Positions 1 to 9,082 of a stretch of DNA of 64,000 nucleotides are shown here, piece by piece. Positions within the stretch are counted from its first letter, which is position 1, and every line of letters begins with the position of its first letter. Source of the DNA: Epiperipatus broadwayi (taxonomy: Eukaryota > Onychophora > Udeonychophora > Euonychophora > Peripatidae); NCBI GenBank assembly GCA_028023455.1, contig JAQFVV010006272.1, forward strand, positions 3,019,127 through 3,083,126, written 5' to 3'. The notes under the pieces were generated by a model, which was given only the letters and a program-made list of their open reading frames with translations, had not been told where the DNA came from and did not search any database. The translations under genes were made by a program, and so were the position numbers.

Positions 1-2
1 TT

Positions 3-617
3 ACGCCTATAATAATTAATCCGGTAACGTCTCCGGTGGCTAAATTCATACATATACAAGGTTTTAGAGGGGAACCGGGTGGAAACCCTAGACACCACCT
101 GGATAGTCTCAAAATGTTTTTTCAATTTCAGAATATGACAGAACAAGAAAAGGTGGCGATCGCCAGTCATCATTTAAAAGAATCTGCCAGAGAATGGTGG
201 AATACTCTATCTATACAACCGCAAACATTTATGGAATATGAGAAGGCAATAATGTCAATGTACTGGAGTGCAGAGAGGCAGGAAGGTTTGATGTATTCCA
301 TAATGCATGAAAGATACCCAGCTAACCATCAAGAGACTTATGCTCAGTTTTTTGTTAGGCAGGTAAATCGCATTAAAGCCCTAACTGCTTTCAATTATCC
401 AGAAATGCAGATAGTGAGGATGATTAGGCACAACATGCCACCCTGGATAAGGAAAATATTAATAGGCACTCAAATGCAGGACATTCAAGGCACGATTCGG
501 ATACTAACTGACATTGATTATGGGAACTTAGAAGAAAACCAAAATGATAGGGTCATGAACCCGTCCAAAAATACAAGGCAGTATATACCACCGGATCCCG
601 GAAAGTTTAGAAATTAA
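3..617 (+). CDS. Ty3/gypsy-like gag protein, 5' partial, lacking pol
   Basis: The frame is open from the left edge of the window, so the true start lies outside; codon 36 is GTG and is only a convenient first residue. Counted from there, the protein has a retrotransposon gag (capsid-like) core: an HLDSL stretch near residue 21, the EWW signature at 53-55 and an AIMSMYWS segment near 71-78. Gag proteins of this type assemble the cytoplasmic particle that packages element RNA. After about residue 170 there is no zinc knuckle, protease or reverse transcriptase; the frame ends in a PPDPGKF tail. The same tail motif ends the minus-strand ORF at 6764-8485, where it follows an integrase C-terminal domain. 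I infer a deletion that joined gag to the last codons of pol. It could still be expressed as a gag-only protein. No frameshifts are visible. Confidence 0.72.
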   Translation, partial: TPIIINPVTSPVAKFIHIQGFRGEPGGNPRHHLDSLKMFFQFQNMTEQEKVAIASHHLKESAREWWNTLSIQPQTFMEYEKAIMSMYWSAERQEGLMYSIMHERYPANHQETYAQFFVRQVNRIKALTAFNYPEMQIVRMIRHNMPPWIRKILIGTQMQDIQGTIRILTDIDYGNLEENQNDRVMNPSKNTRQYIPPDPGKFRN

Positions 618-663
618 AAACATAAATATAGCTAGTCAGACTAAAACAACACGGACTTGATTT

Positions 664-680
664 AAAAAAATATAGGAGAA
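664..680 (+). other. Candidate polypurine tract and 3' LTR start of the gag-only element
   Basis: Forty-six bases after the gag stop is a purine-rich run (A-rich, ending AGGAGAA) immediately followed by TGAATGATGG at 681. A purine tract abutting a TG dinucleotide is the normal layout of plus-strand priming at the start of a 3' LTR. The other LTR element in this window also has an LTR that starts TGAA (read on its own strand). No second copy of this LTR is in the window, so the assignment is inferred. Confidence 0.35.
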
Positions 681-2952
681 TGAATGATGGATAAACCGTT
701 TTATAGTAACATATAGAAAGATTATTAGTAGTAGCAAATTAAACATTACAGTGAATAAAGAGTAGGCTTGAACTCACCTGGTACAAATTCTTACCTCTGA
801 CCTGAAGCAACAGCATTTTTTTTTTAAAACATTTTTTTTTTTGCTCACTAACTATTGGGAAATGAAGCAATGGATCTGAAGTCCAATCCATGCTTCACAT
901 CTTCCTATAAACTTAATTAATATTGTAGACCTAAATTAAGTTTATAGTTCAATATCAGCAGGGTTTTGCATTAGAGTTAAAAATAGTTATGCTTATTAAA
1001 TGTGTATTACAGTTAAATATTTTATTTTAAATAAATTTCATTCTATTGATCAAAATTGCTTAACCTATTAGTCAAACATATATATACATCTAGCGTATAT
1101 ATATGAGGTAATGCAAAATTCTGCTGAGATAAAATGCTTATTCTATTGTAAAATAAAAATATATTGTTGTTCAAATTTTATTAAAATATTTAGTATGGTT
1201 TGATTTTGAGATAAGCCCACCAACATTTCTGAAAGAATGTATATTTTAATTAGTGAGCCGTTCAAGTCTAATTAAAGATGGCATTTTCTTTCTTGCTTTT
1301 TAATTAATAGAATTCCAACTTTAAAGTAAGAAAGTTAGAGTAAAAAATTGAAGTTATTTTTAGAACGTGTTGTTTTGAAACAAAGCAGCAAGGGGGGGCT
1401 TATCAAGATCTCAGATCATACAAACAATGGAAGGTAGCTGTCAGAGAAAGTATAAATAGTAGGGAGAACAAAAGAGATGATTATTCAGACTTTTCTTTTT
1501 GAAGGAGTCATTTGATTCTGATTTTGCTTGTGAAGGCGATTTATTAAGATTTTTCTTGCTGTTTTATTTCCAAGCTTTCTGGAAAGTGCATTCAGATTTC
1601 TCTTGGGAGAAATCCGTCAGATTTTGCTTCACATTTAGCTTGTGCTTTAAAAAAAAGTTATACAGCTGTCATTTTCAAACAATGGAGAAGTTGGAACCTG
1701 CTCCAGTTAAAACCAACCGTATTTTGAGGAAAATGGATATGCTTGGCTAGGCAAATCATAGCTTTGCCTATCGCCGAGGTTCCTAAATACCATCCAAAAA
1801 TGCCTTAACATCCAATCAATAACCATATGAACTCTATGCCGTGTCTGGAGAACTTTTCATGGAAGCCATACTTCATATTTTCATTGTCCGGACAAATACC
1901 TATCGTCGGTCGGATCAAGCCACGGACGCCGTAGGGAACATCACGGAAAAAGGACGGTATCGTATCTCCTAAATTAAACTATCTCGTATGCTACTTTTGA
2001 TTCATATTGTTTTATTGTTGTATTGAAATATATGTCTTGCTATGTAAACATTTTATGAATTAACCTTAAATATATTTTGGGATCATCTAGCTATATGTAA
2101 CCTTTTTACCTTCGCTATTCTTCCTTACTAACCATTGTAAATATTTAGTATTTCGTTGCGGTTAAATTTAATAGTTAATTTTTTGTCATTTGAAATCACT
2201 TTCCAATTTTATTTATGTTGTTAATTAAATCCAAGTCAGTTTCTTTTGTGTGCCAACTTGATCTTTTTGATAACACCTCTTTTTTGTCCGCCATTAGCTA
2301 GTCACGTATATTTGATTTAGCTATATACGTTCTAAGTTAATTTTAAACCCGGTTTTTCGCGCAAAGCCATAAGAAATGCTTTGCGAAAGGTTGTTATTAC
2401 CTATCGTACTTTATCGAGAAGATCGAGTTGGATATTTTTAATAAAATTGGGAAGAAAAGAATTTGACCGCAAACCTATTAACCTGTTTTCTTTTTATTGT
2501 CTAATTAGTTTGTTGCAGTAATTTAGGGGAATAGCGGAGGCCCATTAAAGCCTTATTCATATTTTAAAGCCAGTAATTAAACATTATTTAATTATCAAAA
2601 ACTTGAGTTTCTTAGTTATATTAAATGCTTTATTTTTACTTTTCAATGATCCAGGCACGCAAAACGCAAACACCAACACATCTTTTTATGTACTTTACAC
2701 ATTTAGCTTTTAGCTCTTTAGGATTTCCCGTCCATGTCTCTACCGCTGTTGCTAAGCTTTGTGGCCGGTTGAAAAATAATTTATGCATGGCTCAGATGGT
2801 GTTGTTTGTTTGTGATCAGGCCTCGAGAACAGGCGAATGGGCAGAGGTCATATTGTATTCTTGATTTATATCTCGCGTATGGTTGGCCTTGAGGTACTTT
2901 CGCCTAGTATTCGAACTGGGTTAAATCTACACACATCATCTGACTGTCACAG
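681..2952 (+). other. Possible 3' LTR / unique block downstream of the gag ORF
   Basis: No recognisable protein domain. The block has a TATA box at 1451, a short ATG reading frame at 1682-1750 and a noticeably more complex, less AT-rich stretch at 1680-1960, unlike the AT-rich spacers later in the window. An LTR of the upstream gag element containing a promoter and leader would explain this, but both ends cannot be verified from one copy. Its right end abuts the long repeat that begins at about 2945-2953. Confidence 0.3.
1451..1490 (+). promoter_or_regulatory. TATA box plus initiator-like site
   Basis: TATAAATAG at 1451-1459 is followed 36 bases later by an initiator-like TCAGAC (1485-1490). 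The arrangement resembles an RNA polymerase II core promoter, with spacing a little longer than the usual 30 bases. It would fit the U3/R boundary of an LTR for the gag element upstream. There is no expression evidence, and TATA-like words are frequent in DNA this AT-rich. Confidence 0.3.
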
Positions 2953-3399
2953 TAGATATATACAATTTATTAATACAATTAGAAAATATAATTAATAATA
3001 ATCATGTTTGGATCTAATCATGATCCATGTATGGGATTACATATTTTTTTAACCAAAAAAAAATAAATAACAATTACGTTTGATGATCAATAGTGATAAT
3101 AGTACATAATTTCAATATCACCAGAATAAATATATGATTTTACAAGAGGTCACCTGACAATAATGACAATTAAGGTTGTGAAATATATAAAATAATAATT
3201 ACAATAATGAACCTCAGTATTAGATGTGTGTGTGTACATTACAATGAAATCATACTGGATTCCATGACAATAACAATTGTGATTCGATACAAAAAAAAAA
3301 AATTAACTAAAAAATGATAGTTACGAGCACAGTAAATAATCAGTATTATACTGTGTGCCAGCATAAAACGAAATTTTATATTGAGAGTGATAATCTTTT

Positions 3400-3501
3400 A
3401 TCAAGAAATATGCCACTATAAAATTAATATGCCAATTTTTGAGAGCAAACATCAAGAAATATGCCACTATAAAATTAATATGCCAATTTTTGAGAGCAAA
3501 C
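3400..3501. repeat. 51-bp tandem duplication, left LTR only
   Basis: Two identical 51-bp units lie head to tail (3400-3450 and 3451-3501), each starting ATCAAGAAATATGCC. The right LTR has one unit at the equivalent place. Identical units and absence from the sister LTR indicate a duplication after insertion, or loss of a unit from the other copy. Confidence 0.85.
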
Positions 3502-5175
3502 ACAATACTTGGTTATATTAAGTTAGAGGCCAAATGAATATATACAACAAATTTATGCGTGTGTTTACATACATAGGGGAAGTAGAGTATATATGTATTT
3601 GTCATTACAATATTTTATTGTTAAGTCTTCTCAGCAGGAGTTATGGACAAAAGCATAATGTTATTACCCTTTATTATTAATAATTATATGAAAAATATGG
3701 CTTATCTATTTCCCACAGAATTAACAACAGGTATGATTAAGAAATCTAATTACAGCGTTCAGTAGCGTCGGGGTTTGAATCCTGTGCTGGCTATATTATT
3801 AGCATTGGCAAACGTGGGCCAATCTTCTTTGTCGAGCAGTAATGTATATTCCTATAGTAACACATCCGCATTCAGCTTGGCTTGTGTAGGAAATAATAGA
3901 GCGTGGGTTTTGAATCACTATCTTTATAGAGTATACCCATTCATCGGCTCAAAGAAAGGCATGTCTATCTCGTATCGCCAAGATCGGTAAAATATCCGCG
4001 TGGCAGACTGCATAGCAATACTCGACATATTTTTATTATTAAAAGCCATATAGGCACAGATCAATGTATTAAGCTACTGATATATTTGCCCATTAAAAGC
4101 ATTAATTTATATCTGCATAGATGTTTTTCCTAAACCTGTCTTTAATAAGTAATAATGGAGAAATCCGACAACCATATCTTACAGGCTATAAAATGCCCAA
4201 GTATTTCAAATATGAATCTAAACTATAAAATGCTAAGGAGGCAAAAAAAATACTACTGCTGAGATATTTCTTTCCCCAAATGCATGCCTCACTAAATATA
4301 CATATAGAGTGAGATGAACTCATATCTTTGCAATAAGTAATATTGCCTATTTTAAATTTTAAAAGAAGAACTAGCATTATTATCATTATTATTTTTACAT
4401 TTAGATAAACGCATACACACTTATATATATATACCATTCTACCTTCTTTAATTGTCACAAAGAATCTTAATTTAAATCAAATAAAATAATTTGAACACAT
4501 TTATATTTTTAATTTCTTTACCAAGATACTGTGATTATGCATATACGGGAAGAGGGCGGATTTTTTTTTATATATTTGATTTCTTTTCTATCTCTTTTTT
4601 TATTATTAAATAAATGACATTTTTCACTAAGTCAGAATTAGACGGATTTAAGAAATTTAACTTTGACTGATTCTTATTTTATCATTCAAAATGAATCGTT
4701 ACCCCTTTCCCACTTTAGATTCGGGATAAAACAAACAAATTTTTATATAAATTAGTTTCATAGTGTAATATCATTTATACCCATATTTAACTAAATTGGC
4801 ACAAAGAAATTAATCATATATTATATTTAAAAGAACATACCGGCATATCTCAAAATAAAATATAGAAAAGCTGCAATTTTAAACTCTCTAATAATCTTTT
4901 TGTTCTACTTAGAATTATACATTACATTTTTTTCTGTTGTGTGAACCATTAATAAGTAATGGTTAAAATTTAAATTGACTTGTTAAAACAATAATAAAAA
5001 TAAACTAAACACTCATATATGTATAACCATCCTATTGAAACACATTTTCCTAAGATAGTTTTTTTTCAATTTTATGAATCTAATGAAATTAAATGTTCGC
5101 ATTTTTTTTTTTTTTATAGAAGGTATTTTTAAGATATAAATATTTTTTTTTTTTTTTAAAGATAGAAAGTTTATA

Positions 5176-5425
5176 CTTGCGATGACAGTGTCACTCTTGC
5201 TTGATGCAGATTTTTTCTGCCGATTCATTCATTGACAGGGTCGGCCTTGGGCTTCACTGGATTCAGAATAGACTGGCTTCAGGTTGCTTCTCTATTTTTC
5301 TTCGATGGATCATTGTGTCACTTTGATTGAGGCAGATATATTTTTCAGGTTCATTCATTATTAGGATCGATCTTTGGCTCTGTCGAACTCAGGATAGGCT
5401 GGCTTCAGGTTGCTTCTCTTTTTCT
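5176..5425. repeat. Imperfect tandem duplication of about 125 bp inside the LTR
   Basis: Two consecutive segments share GTGTCACT, GCAGAT, a TTCATTCATT block and a closing GGCTTCAGGTTGCTTCTCT. They are diverged from each other, but both are present in the other LTR near 11925-12165, so the duplication predates insertion. This is the least AT-rich part of the LTR and could hold regulatory or R-U5 sequence, but no known factor site was identified. Confidence 0.6.
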
Positions 5426-5529
5426 CTCATAGCAGCAGCATGGGATTTGTCTCTCCTCCTCTTCTTTCGATGCATTTTTCTGGAGACTTTCCAGAGAAAG
5501 GAAAAGTAGTTTGTACTACTCAAAAGTCA

Positions 5530-5720
5530 TATTGTGGATCTTTTCTCTAACTGCTTGACTTTTAATTAATTAACTGCTTGACTTTGAATTAATTAACTGC
5601 TTCTAACTGCTTGACTTTGCATTAATTCTCCAACTGCTTAACTTTGAAGTTAATAATTTGAATCAATTACTCTCCCTGCTTGACTTTGAAGAATTTGAAT
5701 TGAATTGAATTCCCTGGTTC
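5530..5720. repeat. LTR minisatellite with AACTGCTTGACTTT units
   Basis: At least five copies of a unit of about 22-30 bp, each with CTGCTT(G/A)ACTTT followed by an AT-rich spacer of varying length. The same array is in the right LTR at about 12290-12440, so it is part of the element. Function unknown; repeated units in LTRs often act as enhancers, which is inference here. Confidence 0.7.
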
Positions 5721-6524
5721 TTTTTCTTTGCTCTATATATAATTTTTTTTTTCTAAGCAAGGCTTTGTTTTCTATATATATATATATTTAACACCTATAA
5801 TATATTTTCCTTGGTTAGAAACGAAAACAGACCGCATGATTGATTTTTCCTTTTTTTAATTACATCAGTTTAAAGATTTTTAGGATTTACATCAGTTTGA
5901 AGATAAGAAAACAATTCAACACTCCCATGCAACTAACTGAGTTGATCTTTCAGTTTAAAGATAAGAAAAACAATTCAACACTTCCTTGCAACTAGCTGAG
6001 TTGATCTTTTACCAAAAATAGGTGACACAATCGAGATAAGATTACACAAAGTTATAAAATCTTACTTGCCTTTTAATCGCCTCAAGGATGAGAAAAATGA
6101 ATTCACACTTACATGCAACTATATTTTTCAGAATGTTTATGAAAAAAAAGCAGAGTCATCAAAATGTTATTCGCAAGGAACGAACTGCCTTTAGGATAAA
6201 GATATACGACAATGGAAATATATTTTTCTTTCCAAAAATATATACATAAAAAAATGCACCTCAATAGAACAATTTACACATACATAAGTCCACTCATTTG
6301 TAAAGTCATACACCTGCACCTGCATATATCCCCTTTAGCAAACAAGCAAAAATAAAAAAAATGAAAAATTAAATATGAGTTTTAAAATATATATATGTAT
6401 ACTAATTTTACCAACTAACATGAAGCTCTGTGTGTTCATACACACTGAACGCTTCATATCCCTCAAGTTATGAAAAGAAAAAAAAAACAACAAAAAAAAA
6501 TGATCAAACCTACTCTGGTAAAAT

Positions 6525-6551
6525 CCCTTTTCCCCCCCCCTTTTTTTTTTT
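6525..6551 (-). other. Polypurine tract candidate of the minus-strand element
   Basis: On the minus strand this reads as a run of A, then about ten G, then AAAAGGGA: 27 purines in a row. Such tracts prime plus-strand DNA synthesis in LTR elements and normally abut the 3' LTR. Here the repeat boundary (6456) is about 70 bases further on, so either a weaker purine stretch next to the LTR is used or the LTR boundary differs. It lies between the ORF stop and the 3' LTR, as expected. Confidence 0.4.
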
Positions 6552-6763
6552 ACACCAGAGACCCTTGAAGTTTAAATTAAAGAGTAACCCAACTGCTTCA
6601 TAATAAAATATAGTGATCTATTCTATGGTTAGTGATTGACTACATATATATTCCCCCAAAAAAATTTACATAGCTATATACTTAAGAAATAATTTGAAAA
6701 TTCATGGTCCCTATTCATTTAAAAATCAGTACCCATCATTACCTTCTGTTTTCTAAGACCATT

Positions 6764-8485
6764 TTAAATTTTTCCTGGATCTGGAGGTACCTGGTGGTAG
6801 GGCTTTAAACTCCGGGCATTATATGTTTGCCTGATTCCCTTATATTCCTGAATGAGAAATGTCTTTTCTTCACAAAGCTTTATCTTGAAGGGCGGACAAT
6901 ATAATGGAGAGAATTTTCTACACTGATTCTGCCATGAGTTCCCAACATCTTGTATGTGCTGCCACACATGGTCAACTATTTGGAAATCAAATGGTTGTAT
7001 GCCCCTCTTTCTTTGTTTCTCTGCAGTTCTCTTTAAGTGTTCCAAGGCTTCCTTCTGGTCTCCTTTGTCAATTCTCTTCCTCTCTGTTGATAGTGGGGTT
7101 TTCATATTCTGGAAGCTATGACCAACATGAAAGTAGATTAGTGTAAAGTTAGTGGCCTGATTATCTTTACAGTTGATCGGCTTTATCCAACTCTCACACT
7201 TATCTTTCACATCCTCACTTATTTCATCAAAACATTTTCCAGAATCCTCAATGCTAGCTTTAACAATAGCCATTGTTATTGTAGCTTTCATACAAGTCAT
7301 CAAGCATTTATTGCTAGGTTCAGGTCCCTTTCCATCCATGCACCACATGACGGTAGGCAAAAGATCACTCTTAAATTTGCACTGAAAAGTAACACCTTTA
7401 TGAATATAATCATTAACATCATTTAACCTTTTTATTGTGGTTAGGGGTTTAGCAACAAATAATGCCTTGGCTTTGATGGCTTTAGATAGAGGTGAGGGCT
7501 TTCCCATACCTGCAGCATTTTGAACAATCACTCTGGACTCATACTCTAAACTTTCAGTTAAACCTGTTACAGTGTAGTAAGTTTCACTTATTTCAAAACC
7601 AACATTGAATGTAACCCATCTTAAACTAATATTATCACGTCTTCCAATTACATAACTACATGTGGAAATGCCATCATCCTCCTCAAATTCATCCCATTTG
7701 ATTGTAATTGCAGTTTTATTACAACTGACTATCTGTGGAGTCATTGAAGCTTTTGGTTTGACTAGATCTTTGACTTCTGCTGTTATGCTGTTATCATCCA
7801 TGGAATAACTACATTTTACTACATCATCCATAACCTTATTAGTGATTGCTATTCTTTTTTGATCGTCAGCAATGAGGTTGTATTTCTCTTCCTCTGGAAG
7901 CGTCTGTGTTTCTTTCTGCCATTCTACCATATCTTTTTCACTGAAAGTTTCACACACTAATTCAGCACTTTCATACACTAATTCAGCACTTTGGAGTTCC
8001 CTAACTTCCACCTCTGGTAATACCTGAACAGATTCAACAGGTGGTTTTTGAATTGCTACTTGGGATACTGTCTCAATATTTCCCAGTTGATCAGGTTGCA
8101 AGTCCCTTATTTCCTCCTGCTGCCCTTGTACAGTCTGCACTTCCTTTTGGATGGTCTTGTAGTTCCCCTGTGGAGTATTTCCTGGATCATCTACTCTTCT
8201 ATTTATTTTCTCAGCCCCCTTTCTGCATTCCTCTTTAATCTCCTCCCTCTCTGTTCGACCTTTTCCCCACCAGTCATCTATCTTCTTTCGAGTTTCTTCT
8301 ACATTCTTCTTGCATTCACTTATTATCTCTGCTATCTTAGAAAATTCACTCTTCATCTCTTCTGCTCTCTTACTGTCTTTCTCATCTCTCTTACTGTTTT
8401 CCTCTGCTCTCTTACTGTTTTCCTCTTTACTCTGTATATTCATGGTTAACATCAGCTGGTATAGGTCTCGAATTGTCACCTCCAT
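6764..8485 (-). CDS. Fusion ORF: gag-like coiled coil, FN3, Ig, integrase C-terminal tail
   Basis: 573 codons, ATG start, uninterrupted. Residues 1-95 are a charged coiled coil with repeats of EENSKRAE type, like the N-terminus of some Ty3/gypsy gag proteins. Residues 96-240 are low-complexity, with a small internal duplication (SAELVYE/SAELVCE, 166-179). Residues 243-338 are a fibronectin III domain of the titin/twitchin class: the TITIKW strand, an RRDNISLRWV block, and TYYTVTGLTESLEYESRVIV followed by NAAG and KPS. Residues 341-420 are an I-set Ig domain with C369, W381 and a DSGK turn at 414-417; the usual YxC after it is degraded. Residues 450-565 match a Ty3/gypsy integrase C-terminal region ending in the SLKPYH motif, then PPDPGKI. 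Protease, RT, RNase H and the integrase catalytic core are missing. The intact frame between two nearly identical LTRs suggests a young insertion. The titin-like part most likely came from host mRNA or exons; whether it has a role is unknown. Confidence 0.8.
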   Translation of the reverse strand: MEVTIRDLYQLMLTMNIQSKEENSKRAEENSKRDEKDSKRAEEMKSEFSKIAEIISECKKNVEETRKKIDDWWGKGRTEREEIKEECRKGAEKINRRVDDPGNTPQGNYKTIQKEVQTVQGQQEEIRDLQPDQLGNIETVSQVAIQKPPVESVQVLPEVEVRELQSAELVYESAELVCETFSEKDMVEWQKETQTLPEEEKYNLIADDQKRIAITNKVMDDVVKCSYSMDDNSITAEVKDLVKPKASMTPQIVSCNKTAITIKWDEFEEDDGISTCSYVIGRRDNISLRWVTFNVGFEISETYYTVTGLTESLEYESRVIVQNAAGMGKPSPLSKAIKAKALFVAKPLTTIKRLNDVNDYIHKGVTFQCKFKSDLLPTVMWCMDGKGPEPSNKCLMTCMKATITMAIVKASIEDSGKCFDEISEDVKDKCESWIKPINCKDNQATNFTLIYFHVGHSFQNMKTPLSTERKRIDKGDQKEALEHLKRTAEKQRKRGIQPFDFQIVDHVWQHIQDVGNSWQNQCRKFSPLYCPPFKIKLCEEKTFLIQEYKGIRQTYNARSLKPYHQVPPDPGKI

Positions 8486-9070
8486 TTTTTTCTTGTACTA
8501 TAATAATCTATTGCTTTCTACAACTATCTCTTCATCTAAACAATATTCTCTTTATACTACTACTTTAAATTTTCATAAAAGGTTATACCTTCCCCCTCTC
8601 TGATCTCCTATGCATCTCCATCTTTTTCCCCATCATTCCCACATGCTGCCGGCTCCTTTCCTTATATTTAGCCTAAGTCCATGCCTGCCTATCCACTATT
8701 CAACTGACACAATATCACATGTACCATAAAAACAAATCAAAACAAATTTGTATATAGATATATATAAAAAGTATTAAAAAAAAATTTCTCTTACCCTCTT
8801 AAAACCAGTCACTGCCCCCTTTGTTTACAGGTTTCTTGTTCTGCTGTGCCCAGAAAACTGCTAAGATCTAAAAATGACAACTTTCACACAATCATCACAC
8901 TCTATTACTCCAATGTCACCCCCCTTTTGTTTATATCCACATCAGTCTATGTCTCCCATCATCATCAATCCACACACCACAGTAATATCCACAATGATTA
9001 TTGGAATTCTGGCTGATGACAAAATTTATTTAGAGTAAACCAAAGAAAAAAATTCTTTTTCAAAGATTAT
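8486..9070 (-). other. Untranslated leader between primer site and ORF
   Basis: This 585-base stretch separates the primer-binding-site match from the ATG at 8485 on the minus strand, the position of an LTR element's leader and packaging region. It contains no ORF of note, is C/T-rich on the plus strand in parts, and no specific structure was recognised. Confidence 0.4.
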
Positions 9071-9082
9071 CTCTGGGCGCCA
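9071..9082 (-). other. Primer binding site, tRNA-Lys type
   Basis: On the minus strand this reads TGGCGCCCAGAG. The first eight bases are complementary to the 3' end of a lysine tRNA acceptor, as used by many retroelements; the following bases do not continue the classical Lys3 match. It sits directly after a CA dinucleotide (the plus strand continues TGTCACC at 9083), exactly where a 5' LTR should end. This fixes the element's orientation and places the 5' LTR end about 660 bases beyond the shared repeat. Confidence 0.55.

Larger units (their letters stand above)
2945..6456 (-). repeat. 3' LTR of the minus-strand element (left copy, truncated end)
   Basis: Matches 9743-13207 base for base over most of its length with only scattered substitutions and small indels. 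It ends at 6456 in CA, so on the element's strand it starts TG. Its left end lacks about 660 bases present in the right copy (9083-9742); only a TGTCAC hexamer at 2945-2950 recalls the right copy's terminus. Special content: a 51-bp tandem duplication at 3400-3501 absent from the other copy, a roughly 125-bp tandem duplication near 5176-5425, and a minisatellite at 5530-5720. Short ORFs within it (for example at 3775-3990) use non-ATG starts and are not convincing genes. Confidence 0.7.

Noticed and set aside
3768-3790. GGTTTGAATCC resembling a pol III B box in the LTR
   Set aside because: No A box at a suitable distance upstream and no tRNA fold; treated as chance.
3775-3990. 71-codon frame repeated identically at 10511-10726
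   Set aside because: Identity is explained by the two LTRs; it has a non-ATG start, no motif, and the repeat includes many non-coding differences. Not supported as a gene.
4186-4458. 90-codon minus-strand frame also at 10922-11194
   Set aside because: LTR sequence with AT-biased composition; duplication, not conservation, keeps it.
8048-8603. Overlapping plus-strand frames over the FN3-Ig ORF
   Set aside because: Leucine/serine-rich antisense of the coiled-coil region on the minus strand.
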